Source: Variovorax sp. PAMC28562 (GTDB lineage: Bacteria > Pseudomonadota > Gammaproteobacteria > Burkholderiales > Burkholderiaceae_C). From it: a stretch of DNA of 64,000 nt. The notes beneath the pieces are model-generated. The model ran no database searches and was not told the DNA's origin. It saw only the letters and a list, made by a program, of their open reading frames with translations. Both the position numbers and the translations under genes were made by a program. Below, piece by piece: positions 42,357 to 53,564 of the stretch. Every line of letters begins with the position of its first letter. The first letter of the stretch is position 1. The stretch covers positions 3,493,501 to 3,557,500 of the forward strand of contig NZ_CP060296.1 of the NCBI RefSeq assembly GCF_014303735.1, written 5' to 3'.

Positions 42357-43844
42357 ATGATCAAACGCATTCTTCTGGCGCTGTTGCTGGTGGTGGGCGT
42401 TCTCGTCGTCGCTGTCGCAGGCAAGACGTGGCTGACGCCGTCGCGGCAGATCGCGGTGGCACCGGTCGCCAAGCCGGCGATCGACGCCGAAGCGGCCGCC
42501 AAGCGGCTGTCGAGCGCGATCGTGCTGCACACCGTGGCGAGTGCCGACGACCCGGCGCTGAACGCTGCCGAGTTCGACAAGTTGCATCTGCTGCTTGCGC
42601 AGCAATACCCCAAGCTGCACGCCACGCTGAAGAAGGAAGTGATCGGGCAGCATGCGTTGCTGTACACCTGGGCCGGCACCGACGCCAAGGCACCACCGAT
42701 CGCGCTGATGGCGCATCAGGACGTGGTGCCCATTGCATCCGGGACAGAGAAAAGCTGGACGGAGGACCCGTTCAGCGGACTGGTGCATGACGGCTACATC
42801 TGGGGTCGCGGCACCATGGACAACAAGGGCAACCTGTTGTCTCAAATGGAAGCCATCGAGATGCTCATCGGCAGCGGCTTTCAGCCGAAGCAGACCGTTT
42901 ATCTCATTGCCGGCGACGACGAAGAAGTGAATGGCTTGCGCGGCGCCAAGCCGATTTCCGAGTTGCTCAAATCCCGGGCCGTGCGGCTGTCTTGGGTGTT
43001 GGACGAAGGGCTGGCGGTCATCGACGGCGTGATTGGCGGACTCGACAGGCCGGCTGCACTGGTCGGCCTGGCGGAGAAGGGCTACGGCACCTTCTTCCTG
43101 TCGCTCGACGCGGCCCCCGGCCACTCGTCGATGCCACCGCCGCACAGTGCGATCGGCACCATGGGCGCCGCACTCGCGCGCCTCGAGAACGACCAGATGC
43201 CGGCCTCGATCGGCGGCGTGGCGGGCGAGATGTTTGCCACGCTGGCGCCCGAGATGAAGGGCATCAACCGGGTCATGCTGTCCAACCTCTGGCTCACGAC
43301 GCCGCTCGTCAAGAGCCAGCTTGAAAAGAACCCGAGCACCAATGCCACGCTGCGCACGACCACCGCGCTGACCATCCTGCAAGCGGGCAACAAGGACAAC
43401 GTGCTGCCCGGTCATGTCGACGCGGCGGTCAACTTCCGGCTGTTGCCGGGCGATACGCTGGCCAGCGTCGAATCGCATATGCGCAAGGCGCTGGGCAACG
43501 ACACCATTCAGGTGAAGTCGTATGCCGGCAACGCCGAGCCATCGCCCATCTCGCCGACCGACAACGCCGGCTACCGAGCCATCCAGCAGACGCTGCGGCA
43601 AGAGTTTCCTGAAGCGGTGGTTGCTCCCGGGCTCATGACGGCGGCCACCGACTCGCGCCACATGAGTATCGTGAGCGACGCCATCTATCGCTTTTCGCCT
43701 TTGCGGCTCGGCCCTCAAGACCTGAGCAGGTTTCACGGCACCAACGAGCGCATCTCGGTTGCGAACTACGCCGAGATGATTCAGTTCTATCGTCAGCTTC
43801 TCATCAATGCGTCGGGCCCGGTCGGTCCTACGCCCGCTCTTTGA
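42357..43844 (+). CDS. Membrane-anchored M20-family peptidase
   Basis: A 495-residue zinc peptidase with one N-terminal membrane helix (residues 4-22), so the catalytic part probably faces the periplasm. Metal and catalytic residues are visible: [24 protein letters not shown] and a C-terminal FHGTNERIS His. The layout resembles the CPS1/PM20D1 branch, which includes enzymes that make or hydrolyse N-acyl amino acids. Its place between beta-oxidation genes would suit release of a fatty acid from an N-acyl amino acid, but that is inference. Confidence 0.88.
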   Translation: MIKRILLALLLVVGVLVVAVAGKTWLTPSRQIAVAPVAKPAIDAEAAAKRLSSAIVLHTVASADDPALNAAEFDKLHLLLAQQYPKLHATLKKEVIGQHALLYTWAGTDAKAPPIALMAHQDVVPIASGTEKSWTEDPFSGLVHDGYIWGRGTMDNKGNLLSQMEAIEMLIGSGFQPKQTVYLIAGDDEEVNGLRGAKPISELLKSRAVRLSWVLDEGLAVIDGVIGGLDRPAALVGLAEKGYGTFFLSLDAAPGHSSMPPPHSAIGTMGAALARLENDQMPASIGGVAGEMFATLAPEMKGINRVMLSNLWLTTPLVKSQLEKNPSTNATLRTTTALTILQAGNKDNVLPGHVDAAVNFRLLPGDTLASVESHMRKALGNDTIQVKSYAGNAEPSPISPTDNAGYRAIQQTLRQEFPEAVVAPGLMTAATDSRHMSIVSDAIYRFSPLRLGPQDLSRFHGTNERISVANYAEMIQFYRQLLINASGPVGPTPAL

Positions 43845-43911
43845 GCCCTCGCTCTTTTTCGTCCCTCCTTCGTTCCATTTTCCGTTTCATTCTTCTAGCA
43901 AGGACATCCCC

Positions 43912-45087
<1,176 letters not shown>

Positions 45088-45190
45088 CTCGTCCCCCAGA
45101 GGCTCGCGCACTTCGTGTCGCTCGCCTTCCCCCCTGCCGGGGGGCAACACCGGCGGACTGGCAGAGCCAGTTCCGCGGTGTTTCACGAAT
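45088..45190 (+). repeat. Intergenic hairpin repeat, Comamonadaceae style
   Basis: Two hairpins lie between the thiolase and acyl-CoA dehydrogenase genes. One is CCCCCC-TGCC-GGGGGG at 45129-45144. The other is two-tiered: AACACCG (45146-45152) pairs with CGGTGTT (45176-45182) around an inner ACTGGC-AGA-GCCAGT (45157-45171). The pattern matches dispersed intergenic repeats that I associate with Comamonadaceae genomes. It could stabilise or terminate the upstream transcript. Confidence 0.6.
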
Positions 45191-45229
45191 ATGGCCGAGT
45201 CGTAGTCGGCGTTCCATCTCGAGATTGCC

Positions 45230-47095
45230 ATGAGCCTCCGTCCCACCCTCGACTTTCTCCTTTACGACTGGCTCGATGCCGAGTCGCTCAACCAGCGCGA
45301 ACGTTTCGGTGATCACTCGCGCGAAACATTCGATGCGGTACTCGACACCTGCGAGCGCATCGCGCGCGAGAAGTACGCGCCGTTCAATCGCACGGTCGAC
45401 ACGCAGGAGCCGCACTTCGACGGCGAAAAGGTCATCCTGCCGCAGGCCACGCACGATGCGCACAAGGCCTTTGTCGACTCCGGGATGATGAGTGCGGCGC
45501 AGGACTACGACATCGGCGGCATGCAGTTGCCGTACACCCTGAGCGCGGCTGCCAACTGTTTTTTTGCGATGGCGTCGGTCAGCATCGGCTCCAACATGCT
45601 GACCAGCGGCAATGCCAATCTGTTGATGGTGCACGGCACCGAAATGCAGAAAGAGGTGTTCGCAAAGAACGAATTTTCCGGCCGCTGGGCCGGCACCATG
45701 TGCCTGTCCGAGCCGCAGGCCGGATCGTCGCTGAGCGACGTCGTGACGCGTGCGGTGCCCGATGGCGCCGACTTCCAGAACGACCCGCTCGGGCCACGCT
45801 ACCGGCTCACCGGCAACAAGATGTGGATTTCGTCGGGCGACCACGAGCTGACCGAGAACATCGTTCATATCGTGCTGGCCAAGATCCCGGACGAAAACGG
45901 CAAGCTGGTGCCGGGCACGCGCGGCATCTCGCTCTTCATCGTGCCGAAGAAGATGGTCGACACCGCCGGCAACCTGACCGGTGAGCGCAACGATGTGGCG
46001 TTGGCCGGCCTCAACCACAAGCTCGGTTGGCGCGGCACCACCAATACCCTGCTGAATTTCGGCGAGGGCAAGTACCCGGTCGACCAGCGCGCGGGTGCCG
46101 TGGGCTATCTCGTCGGCTCGGCCGGAAAAGGCCTGCACTGCATGTTCCACATGATGAACGAGGCACGCATCGGCGTCGGCACCGCCGCGACAATGCTCGG
46201 CATGGCCGGCTACTACGCTTCGCTCGACTACGCCAAGGCGCGGCCGCAGGGACGGCTCATGAAGAAGCCGACCGACGGAGCGACAGCCGGGCCGGGCGCA
46301 GCCGTCAAAGACTCGGCGAGCCCACAAGTGCGCATCATCGAACACGCCGACGTGCGCCGCATGCTGCTCGCGCAAAAGGCGTACTGCGAAGGCGCGCTGG
46401 CGCTAGAGCTGTATTGCGCCAAGTTGGTCGACGAACAAAAAACCGGTGGCGCGCAGGGCGCAGACGATGCGCGGCTGCTGCTCGAGGTGCTGACGCCCAT
46501 TGCCAAGAGCTGGCCGAGCGAGTGGTGCCTCGAAGCCAATTCGCTGGCCATCCAGGTCCACGGTGGCTATGGCTACACACGCGACTTTCCGGTCGAGCAG
46601 TATTGGCGCGACAACCGCCTGAACATGATTCACGAAGGCACGCACGGTATCCAGGCCGCCGATCTTCTGGGCCGCAAGGTGCTCATGGAAGGCGGGCGTG
46701 GCCTGAAGTTGCTGGCCGGCCGCATGACCGACACCGCGCGTCGCGCATCCGAAGTGCCTTCGCTCGCCGACCACGCCAAGGCCTTGCTCACGGCGTTGCA
46801 ACGCATCGGCACCGCCACTGAAGCCGCCTGGTCGACCGGCAACCCGAACGACGCGCTCGCCAACGCAGTGCCTTACATGCAGGCGTTCGGCCACACGGTG
46901 CTGGCCTGGATATGGCTCGACGTGGCACATCGGACGCTCGAAGTCGATGCGACGCAGTCGAACCCCGCAACGGCCGGACGCGTCGGCGCCGCCGCTTACT
47001 TCTTCCATTACGAACTGCCCAAGATCGGCGCCTGGCTCAACGTGGTGGAGAGCCGTGACCCTACCTGCACCGCACTGCCTGAAGACGCATTTTGA
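45230..47095 (+). CDS. Acyl-CoA dehydrogenase, large type with C-terminal extension
   Basis: A 621-residue FAD enzyme for the first step of beta-oxidation. The central FAD/substrate segments are CLSEPQAGSSLSDV and KMWISSGDHELTENI; the catalytic Glu lies in IHEGTHGIQAADLLGRK. About 130 extra residues at the C-terminus place it with the DmdC-like subgroup rather than the usual 380-residue enzymes. Substrate cannot be read from sequence. The ATG of the next small gene overlaps its stop. Confidence 0.92.
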   Translation: MSLRPTLDFLLYDWLDAESLNQRERFGDHSRETFDAVLDTCERIAREKYAPFNRTVDTQEPHFDGEKVILPQATHDAHKAFVDSGMMSAAQDYDIGGMQLPYTLSAAANCFFAMASVSIGSNMLTSGNANLLMVHGTEMQKEVFAKNEFSGRWAGTMCLSEPQAGSSLSDVVTRAVPDGADFQNDPLGPRYRLTGNKMWISSGDHELTENIVHIVLAKIPDENGKLVPGTRGISLFIVPKKMVDTAGNLTGERNDVALAGLNHKLGWRGTTNTLLNFGEGKYPVDQRAGAVGYLVGSAGKGLHCMFHMMNEARIGVGTAATMLGMAGYYASLDYAKARPQGRLMKKPTDGATAGPGAAVKDSASPQVRIIEHADVRRMLLAQKAYCEGALALELYCAKLVDEQKTGGAQGADDARLLLEVLTPIAKSWPSEWCLEANSLAIQVHGGYGYTRDFPVEQYWRDNRLNMIHEGTHGIQAADLLGRKVLMEGGRGLKLLAGRMTDTARRASEVPSLADHAKALLTALQRIGTATEAAWSTGNPNDALANAVPYMQAFGHTVLAWIWLDVAHRTLEVDATQSNPATAGRVGAAAYFFHYELPKIGAWLNVVESRDPTCTALPEDAF

Positions 47096-47286
47096 TGACG
47101 GAAAAATCGCACGCCACCCTCGAAAAGTGGACATGGGCGCTGATCTACGTCGGCTTGTTCGTCATGGCCCTCGGCATAGCGACCGGTCGCACGAATCCCG
47201 TCCTCGGATGGTCGATGGCGGTGCTTGGCGGCGTGGTCGCGCTGGTCGGATTCGTGCTCATCTACGTTCGCTCGCGACTTCACTGA
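47095..47286 (+). CDS. Small two-helix membrane protein
   Basis: A 63-residue protein with two hydrophobic helices (about 15-32 and 38-58) separated by a polar turn. ATG 47095 overlaps the stop of the acyl-CoA dehydrogenase gene (TGATG), which argues for real translation. I recognise no family. Confidence 0.65.
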   Translation: MTEKSHATLEKWTWALIYVGLFVMALGIATGRTNPVLGWSMAVLGGVVALVGFVLIYVRSRLH

Positions 47287-47293
47287 AAACGAC

Positions 47294-47584
47294 ATGGCAA
47301 TGATCAAACATATCGTGATGTGGAAGCTGCTCGATGCGGCCAACGCACAAGACTTCAAGCAGTTGCTCGACACCTGCAAAGGCATCGTGCCCGGCATGCG
47401 CGAGTTTGAAGTGGCGACGCGCGCAGAGGGCTTGGAGGCCAACCATGACGTGGTGCTTTACTCGGTGTTCGACGACGCCGCGGCGCTGCAGGCTTATCTG
47501 GTCCACCCGACGCACAAAGAGGTGAGCGCTACGCTCGGAACGCTGCGCGAATCGCGCGCCGTGCTCGACTTCCACGCCCACTAG
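47294..47584 (+). CDS. Dabb (A/B barrel) domain protein
   Basis: A 96-residue protein with the dimeric alpha-beta barrel stress-responsive fold: HIVMWKL at the start, a helix, then HDVVLYSVFDDAAALQAYLVHP. Family members include small enzymes and stress proteins. It follows the small membrane gene by 7 bases and is inside the lipid cluster, so a role in modifying a cyclic or polyketide-like substrate is conceivable but unproven. Confidence 0.85.
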   Translation: MAMIKHIVMWKLLDAANAQDFKQLLDTCKGIVPGMREFEVATRAEGLEANHDVVLYSVFDDAAALQAYLVHPTHKEVSATLGTLRESRAVLDFHAH

Positions 47585-47624
47585 AACCATCGAGACTTAT
47601 TAAAACCATCGGAGAACCTCGCCC

Positions 47625-48422
47625 ATGACCGCACGCACCACCCAACAACTGTTCGACCTCACAGGCAAGACCGCACTCATCACCGGCGGCTCGCGCGGCC
47701 TCGGCTTGCAGATGGCGCATGCCCTCGGCGAGGCTGGCGCGCGCGTCATGTTGAGTTCACGCAAGGCCGAAGACCTGGAGCAGGCCGCAGCGGAACTGCA
47801 AGCCGCAGGCATCGACGCGCGCTGGATCGCCGCAGATTGCTCGAAGGAAGAAGACACGCGACGCCTGGCCGACGAAACGCTGGAGCGCATGGGCGCCATC
47901 GACATCCTCGTCAATAACGCCGGCGCCAGTTGGGGCGCCGCCGCCGAAGACCATCCGGTGGCGGCCTGGGACAAGGTCATGAACCTCAACGTGCGCGGCT
48001 ACTTCATCCTGGCGCAGCAGGTCGCCAAGAGCTACATGATCCCCAGGAAGGCCGGCCGCATCATCAACATCGCGTCGATTGCCGGGCTGAACGGCAACGG
48101 TCCGGACATGAAGACGCTGGCCTACAACACGTCCAAGACCGCGGTGATCGGCTTCACGCAAACGCTGGCCGCCGAATGGGGCCGCTACAACATCAACGTG
48201 AACGCGATCTGCCCCGGTTTCTTCATGACCAAACTGGCGGCCGGACTGATCAAGCAATTGGGCGAAGAGAAGATGGCCGCCGCGGCGCCGCTCAACCGTC
48301 TGGGCGATGAAGAAGACCTGAAGGGCATCACGCTGCTGTACGCGAGCGATGCCGGCAAGCACATCACCGGCCAGTGGCTGGCAGTCGATGGCGGCGTGAG
48401 CGTGGTGCTCGGCGCATCCTGA
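47625..48422 (+). CDS. Short-chain dehydrogenase/reductase
   Basis: A 265-residue NAD(P)-dependent enzyme. The cofactor motif is TGGSRGLG near residue 22, NNAGA follows in the middle, and the catalytic residues are the Ser of the NIASIAG segment and Tyr/Lys in YNTSK. It resembles FabG-like and gluconate 5-dehydrogenase-like enzymes. Within this cluster it probably oxidises or reduces a hydroxyacyl intermediate or an alcohol. Confidence 0.93.
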   Translation: MTARTTQQLFDLTGKTALITGGSRGLGLQMAHALGEAGARVMLSSRKAEDLEQAAAELQAAGIDARWIAADCSKEEDTRRLADETLERMGAIDILVNNAGASWGAAAEDHPVAAWDKVMNLNVRGYFILAQQVAKSYMIPRKAGRIINIASIAGLNGNGPDMKTLAYNTSKTAVIGFTQTLAAEWGRYNINVNAICPGFFMTKLAAGLIKQLGEEKMAAAAPLNRLGDEEDLKGITLLYASDAGKHITGQWLAVDGGVSVVLGAS

Positions 48423-48435
48423 GCGAGGCAGCGGC

Positions 48436-48870
48436 ATGAGTCTTTCTTTCGGCGTCGTCATTCCGTTCGTCGATCACCTCGGGTTCACGCTCGAGCGCTT
48501 CGAGGGCGGTGAATCGGAGCTGCACTACACGGCGCAGCCGGAACACCTCAACAGCTTCTTCGTGACCCACGGCGGCGCGTGCATGACGTTGATGGACGTC
48601 ACGATGGCAGCTGCCGCGCGCAGCATGCAACCCGAGATGGGCGTCGTCACCATCGAGATGAAAACCAGCTTCATGCAACCGGCCCGCGGGCCATTGGTCG
48701 GCAAAGGCCGGTTGATGCATCGCACCGCGACGATGGCTTTCACCGAAGCCACCATCTTCGACGAGCAAGGTCGCGCCTGCTCGCACGCCACCGGCACCTT
48801 CAAATATGTGAAGCGTCTGCCGGTCGACTCCAAAACCGTCAACAGCATGCAACCGCTGTCGACGGACTGA
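48436..48870 (+). CDS. PaaI-family thioesterase
   Basis: A 144-residue hot-dog-fold protein, 13 bases after the dehydrogenase gene. The block FVTHGGACMTLMDVTMAAAA carries the HGG and following Asp typical of PaaI-type thioesterases. These release CoA from acyl-CoA, which can prevent CoA trapping or end a pathway. The substrate is unknown. Confidence 0.9.
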   Translation: MSLSFGVVIPFVDHLGFTLERFEGGESELHYTAQPEHLNSFFVTHGGACMTLMDVTMAAAARSMQPEMGVVTIEMKTSFMQPARGPLVGKGRLMHRTATMAFTEATIFDEQGRACSHATGTFKYVKRLPVDSKTVNSMQPLSTD

Positions 48871-48906
48871 ACTTCAACGACCGATCATTCGAAGCGAGAG
48901 ATTCCC

Positions 48907-49923
48907 ATGCCGACCAATAAACAGATCCACCTCGACAACCGCCCCGAGGGCGAAGCGACCGCCAGCAATTTCAAGCTGGTGACCGCAGAGACGCCGCCGC
49001 TCGCAGACAACCAGGTGCTGGTGCGCCATCACTTCATGAGCCTCGACCCGTACATGCGTGGTCGCATGAACGACTCGAAAAGCTACACGGCCAACCAGCC
49101 GACCGGCGCCGTATTTCAGGGCGGTACCGCGGGCGAAGTGGTCGAGAGCAAGCACCCTAAATTTCAAATCGGCGACAAGGTGGTCGGCTTCGGCGGCTGG
49201 CAGCAATACAGCGTGGTCGACGGCTCCGTACCCGGCTCGCTGAAGAAGGTCGACACCACGCACGTTGCGCTGTCTCACTACCTCGGCGCGGTCGGCATGC
49301 CGGGCGTCACGGCCTGGTATGGACTGGTGAAAATCATCGCGCCGAAGGAGGGTGAAACGGTCGTCATCACCGCAGCCTCGGGCGCGGTCGGTAGCGCTTT
49401 CGGCGCGCTCGCCAAGGCACGCGGCTGCCGGGTGGTCGGCATCGCTGGCGGACCGGACAAATGCAAGTACGTGGTCGAAGAATTGGGATTCGATGCCTGC
49501 ATCGACTACAAGCAGCATCCCGACGTCAAGAGCCTGAGTGCTGCACTCAAGGAAGCCTGCCCCGACGGCATCGACGGTTACTTCGAGAATGTCGGCGGCT
49601 ACATCTTCGATGCGGTCATGCTGCGTCTCAACGCCTTCGCGCGCATCGCGATGTGCGGAATGATCGCCGGTTACGACGGCGCGCCGCTGCCGCTCGCCAA
49701 TCCCGCGCTGTTTCTTATCAACCGGGTCAAGCTCGAAGGCTTTATCGTCAGCGAACACATGGAAATCTGGCCCGAAGCGCTGGCCGAACTGGGCGGGTTG
49801 GTCGGCACCGGCAAGCTCAAGCCGCGCGAGTCGATTGCCGAAGGCATCGAGGCAGCGCCGGAAGCTTTTCTGGGTTTGCTGAAGGGCAAGAACTTTGGCA
49901 AGCAGCTGGTCAAGCTGATCTGA
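48907..49923 (+). CDS. NADP-dependent oxidoreductase (CurA/MDR family)
   Basis: A 338-residue medium-chain reductase without structural zinc. The N-terminus (PLADNQVLVRHHFMSLDPYMRGRM) is characteristic of the CurA and prostaglandin-reductase group, which reduce double bonds conjugated to a carbonyl. The cofactor segment is TAASGAVGSAFGALAKARG near residue 160. It could reduce an unsaturated intermediate made by the neighbouring enzymes. Confidence 0.92.
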   Translation: MPTNKQIHLDNRPEGEATASNFKLVTAETPPLADNQVLVRHHFMSLDPYMRGRMNDSKSYTANQPTGAVFQGGTAGEVVESKHPKFQIGDKVVGFGGWQQYSVVDGSVPGSLKKVDTTHVALSHYLGAVGMPGVTAWYGLVKIIAPKEGETVVITAASGAVGSAFGALAKARGCRVVGIAGGPDKCKYVVEELGFDACIDYKQHPDVKSLSAALKEACPDGIDGYFENVGGYIFDAVMLRLNAFARIAMCGMIAGYDGAPLPLANPALFLINRVKLEGFIVSEHMEIWPEALAELGGLVGTGKLKPRESIAEGIEAAPEAFLGLLKGKNFGKQLVKLI

Positions 49924-49992
49924 TCTGTTGTCCGAGCCGATTGAGCTGATCCTGCCCAGCCCACCAGCAGTACAACGAAGAGGAGGCCGGTC

Positions 49993-51657
49993 ATGGACAC
50001 GACACACGACGTCTTCAACCAGCCCGCTCCGCTGGTGGGCTACAACCTGTTCGAAACCAATCGACCGCTTCGCGATGCGTTGAAGTTCAACGCGCCGAAC
50101 CTGCAGACCGCCGGTTTGCACGAGCTGGGCGAGACGATCGGCAGCGCGGAGATGCAGACGCATGCGCGGCTTGCCAATGTCAACGGGCCGCAGCTGCATA
50201 CGCATGATCGCTTTGGGCGGCGCATCGACGCGGTGGAGTTTCATCCGAGCTACCACGCGTTGATGAAGGCCGCTGTGGGAGCCGGGTTGCATGGGACGCC
50301 TTGGGGGGGAACAAATCCGGCAGCGCACGTCGAGCGCGCGGCCGGCTTCATGCTTTTCACCGAGCTGGAAGCGTCGATCCTGTGCCCGATCTCGATGACC
50401 TACGCCGCCACACCGGCGCTTCGCAGCAATGCTGCTGTCTATGCGGACTGGGGCGCCAAGCTCAGCAGTCTTTCGTACGACCCTGCGCTCAAGTCGTTCA
50501 AGGACAAGCCGGGCGTGACCATGGGCATGGGCATGACCGAAAAGCAGGGCGGCTCCGACGTCCGCGCGAACACGACGCGTGCCGTACGCGTCGGAAGCGA
50601 CGCGTGGGGCGAGCGCTATGAGATTACCGGTCACAAGTGGTTCTTTTCCGCGCCGATGTGCGATGCCTTTCTGGTGCTGGCACAAGCGCCGGCCGGGCTC
50701 ACTTGCTTCTTCCTGCCGCGCGTGCTGCCGGAATGGATGGCGGACGGCGCAAGCAATAACGTCCACAACGCCATCCGAATTCAGCGCCTGAAAGACAAGC
50801 TCGGCAACAAAGCCAATGCCAGCTCCGAAGTCGAGTTCCTGGGTGCGAGCGCCTGGCTCGTTGGCGAAGAAGGGCGTGGCATCCCGCAGATCCTCGAGAT
50901 GGGCACGATGACGCGGCTCGATTGCGCTCTGGGCACCAGCGGCCTGATGCGGCAGGCGCTTTCACTGGCGCTGAATCACACGGCGCAACGCCAGGCTTTC
51001 GGCAAGTCGTTGATCGACCAGCCGCTGATGAAGAACGTGCTGGCCGATCTCGCACTTGAGAGCGAAGCCGCTACTGCGTTGGCGATTCGGCTGGCGCGCG
51101 CCTTCGATCATCCGCACGCCGAACACGAACGTCTCATGGCGCGCATCCTCACGCCGGTCGCCAAGTTCTGGATCTGCAAGCGCGGCAGCCACTTCGCGCA
51201 GGAGGCGATGGAATGCCTCGGCGGCAACGGCTATGTGGAAGAGGGGGGCGAAGGCGTCATGGCCCGCGTGTACCGCGAGATGCCGCTCAACTCCATCTGG
51301 GAAGGTGCCGGCAACATCATGGCGCTCGACCTCTTGCGCGGCCTGCGCAAAGGCGATGCCGCAGCGGCACTTGCGCATGAACTCGCGCCAGTCCGCGGTC
51401 AGCACGTGGCGCTCGACCGCCTCATCGATGCGTTGCCATCGCGCATCGACCTGTTGGCATCGGAGACCGAAGCGCGCCGGCTCGCGCAAGACGTGGCGCT
51501 GGCAGTGCAGGGCGCTCTGCTGGCTCAGACATCGCCCCCGGCTGTCGTCGGTGCCTTCTGCGCATCGCGCCTCGGCGGCGACTGGGGCCAAGCTTTCGGC
51601 ACGCTTGGCGCAGGCACCGATTTCGATTCGATCCTGCAGCGCGCGATGCCGCGCTGA
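49993..51657 (+). CDS. Acyl-CoA dehydrogenase, AidB-like
   Basis: A 554-residue flavoprotein with the AidB layout: an N-terminal extension of about 180 residues before the dehydrogenase core, TEKQGGSDVRANTT in the flavin region, and ECLGGNGYVEEG near the C-terminus. AidB-type proteins include a DNA-alkylation response protein, but others act as true acyl-CoA dehydrogenases. In this cluster the latter seems likelier. No ada-type gene is close. Confidence 0.9.
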   Translation: MDTTHDVFNQPAPLVGYNLFETNRPLRDALKFNAPNLQTAGLHELGETIGSAEMQTHARLANVNGPQLHTHDRFGRRIDAVEFHPSYHALMKAAVGAGLHGTPWGGTNPAAHVERAAGFMLFTELEASILCPISMTYAATPALRSNAAVYADWGAKLSSLSYDPALKSFKDKPGVTMGMGMTEKQGGSDVRANTTRAVRVGSDAWGERYEITGHKWFFSAPMCDAFLVLAQAPAGLTCFFLPRVLPEWMADGASNNVHNAIRIQRLKDKLGNKANASSEVEFLGASAWLVGEEGRGIPQILEMGTMTRLDCALGTSGLMRQALSLALNHTAQRQAFGKSLIDQPLMKNVLADLALESEAATALAIRLARAFDHPHAEHERLMARILTPVAKFWICKRGSHFAQEAMECLGGNGYVEEGGEGVMARVYREMPLNSIWEGAGNIMALDLLRGLRKGDAAAALAHELAPVRGQHVALDRLIDALPSRIDLLASETEARRLAQDVALAVQGALLAQTSPPAVVGAFCASRLGGDWGQAFGTLGAGTDFDSILQRAMPR

Positions 51658-51695
51658 TGCTGCAGAGCACTGAACAAAACGAACACAAGGAACCC

Positions 51696-52637
51696 ATGTC
51701 CGATCTCATCCTGCACCACTACCCGACCTCGCCCTTCTCCGAGAAGCTGCGACTCATCCTCGGCCACAAGAAGCTGCCCTGGAAATCGGTCTTCATTCCG
51801 GCGATCATGCCCAAGCCCGATGTGCTGCCGCTGACCGGCGGCTACCGTCGTACGCCGGTGCTGCAGGTCGGCGCCGACATCTACTGCGACACGGCGCTGA
51901 TCGCCGACGTGCTCGAACATCTCGCACCCGAGCCGACGCTGTATCCCGAGCCAGAAAAAGGCATGTCGCGCATCCTCGCGCAATGGGCCGACAGTACCCT
52001 GTTCTGGGCCGCGATGGCCTGGAACCTGCAGCCCAAAGGCGCAGCCGAAGTGTTTGTCAAAGCGCCACCCGAAGCCATCAAGGCCTTCGGCGAAGACCGC
52101 GGCAAGATGAGCGTCGGCAACATGACGCGACTGCGTCCGGCCGATGCTGCGGCGGCTTACAAGTCGTACCTGCGCCGCATCTCCGACATGCTGGACGACA
52201 AGCCATTTTTACTCGGTGAAATGCCGTGCATCGCCGACTTTTCTGCCTACCACCCGCTCTGGTACACGCGTCGCATCGAGGCGGTCAAAGGCATCCTCGA
52301 GCTGACGCCCGCGGTGGGCGACTGGATGGACCGTATCGCGGCGATCGGCCACGGCAAGTCGACCCAATTCAGCGCCGACGAAGCCATCGCAGTCGGCAAA
52401 GCATCAATGCCGGGTTCACTGCTGACGGACAGCACCTTCCAGGACGACCACGGCATCCCGCTCGGCACGCAGGTCACCATTCGCGCAGAAAGCTTCGGCC
52501 TCGAGGAGACCGTGGGCAAGCTCGTCGCCGCTTCGCGCATGCATTACACGCTGGAGCGCACCGACGACCGCGCCGGCACGCTGCACGTTCATTTCCCCCG
52601 CATCGGTTACGTACTCAAGAAAGCAGACAACGCATGA
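51696..52637 (+). CDS. Glutathione S-transferase-like protein
   Basis: A 313-residue protein whose first 80 residues are a thioredoxin-like GST domain (LILHHYPTSPFSEKLRL at the N-terminus) followed by a helical GST C-domain and a further region of about 110 residues that GSTs normally lack. ATG 51696 is preceded by AAGGAA; a frame from 51657 is less likely. It overlaps the next dehydrogenase gene by 4 bases (ATGA). Role inferred: detoxifying or isomerising a reactive intermediate. Confidence 0.87.
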   Translation: MSDLILHHYPTSPFSEKLRLILGHKKLPWKSVFIPAIMPKPDVLPLTGGYRRTPVLQVGADIYCDTALIADVLEHLAPEPTLYPEPEKGMSRILAQWADSTLFWAAMAWNLQPKGAAEVFVKAPPEAIKAFGEDRGKMSVGNMTRLRPADAAAAYKSYLRRISDMLDDKPFLLGEMPCIADFSAYHPLWYTRRIEAVKGILELTPAVGDWMDRIAAIGHGKSTQFSADEAIAVGKASMPGSLLTDSTFQDDHGIPLGTQVTIRAESFGLEETVGKLVAASRMHYTLERTDDRAGTLHVHFPRIGYVLKKADNA

Positions 52638-53539
52638 TTCAGGACTTCATTGGAAAGACCGCCGTACTCACCGGCGCAGGCTCGGGCTTCGGCCTCGAAT
52701 GCGCGCGCATCGGCGCCTCACGTGGCATGAACCTCGTGCTGGTCGACGTGCAGCAGGACGCGCTCGATAAGGCTCAGGCCGAGATGGAAGCCGCTGGCGT
52801 TCAGGTGCTGGCGCGCAAGGTCGACGTGGCCAACGCGGCGCAAATGGAACAGCTCGCGGTCGACGTCAAGGCGCGCTTCGGTGCGCCGCATTTCGTCTTC
52901 AACAACGCGGGCGTCGGTGCAGGCGGGTTGGTGTGGGAGAACACCGTGGCCGACTGGGAATGGGTGCTTGGCGTCGACGTCTGGGGCGTGGTGCACGGCG
53001 TGCGCCTCTTCACGCCGATGATGTTGGAGGCGGCCGCCGCCGACCCGAGCTGGCGCGGCCACATCACCAACACGGCAAGCATGGCCGGCCTGCTCACGCC
53101 ACCGAACATGGGCATCTACAACGCCGCCAAGGCCGCGGTCGTGAGCCTGACAGAGACGCTGTACCAAGACCTGAACCTCGTCACCGACCAGATCGGCGCC
53201 AGCCTCCTGTGCCCGTACTTCGTGCCGACCGGCATCACCAGCAGCGAGCGCAACCGCCCGAACGCGCCGAAGAACGAAGAGCTCACCAAGAGCCAGCTGA
53301 TCGGTCAGGCCATGAGCAACAAGGCGGTCAGCAGCGGCAAGATCACCGCGGCCGAAGTGGCGCACAAGGTGTTTGCCGCGATCAGCGACAACCAGTTCTA
53401 CGTGTTCAGCCACCCCAAGGCGCTGGGCAACGTGAAGAGCCGCATGGAGAACATCGTGTCGATCACGAACCCGGCCGATCCGTTTCTCGAGCGCCCGGAG
53501 ATCGGCGAGAAGCTCCGGGCACAACTGCGCGGGGCCTGA
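52634..53539 (+). CDS. Short-chain dehydrogenase/reductase
   Basis: A 301-residue enzyme with cofactor motif TGAGSGFG near residue 13, FNNAGVG in the middle, and the catalytic Ser (NTASMAG) and Tyr-x-x-x-Lys (YNAAK). It is longer than the dehydrogenase upstream in the cluster and has a helical C-terminal extension. The start overlaps the GST gene stop. It is the last gene of the plus-strand lipid cluster. Confidence 0.93.
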   Translation: MIQDFIGKTAVLTGAGSGFGLECARIGASRGMNLVLVDVQQDALDKAQAEMEAAGVQVLARKVDVANAAQMEQLAVDVKARFGAPHFVFNNAGVGAGGLVWENTVADWEWVLGVDVWGVVHGVRLFTPMMLEAAAADPSWRGHITNTASMAGLLTPPNMGIYNAAKAAVVSLTETLYQDLNLVTDQIGASLLCPYFVPTGITSSERNRPNAPKNEELTKSQLIGQAMSNKAVSSGKITAAEVAHKVFAAISDNQFYVFSHPKALGNVKSRMENIVSITNPADPFLERPEIGEKLRAQLRGA

Positions 53540-53564
53540 CGAGGCGGGCGCGTTCGGGCTCAGC

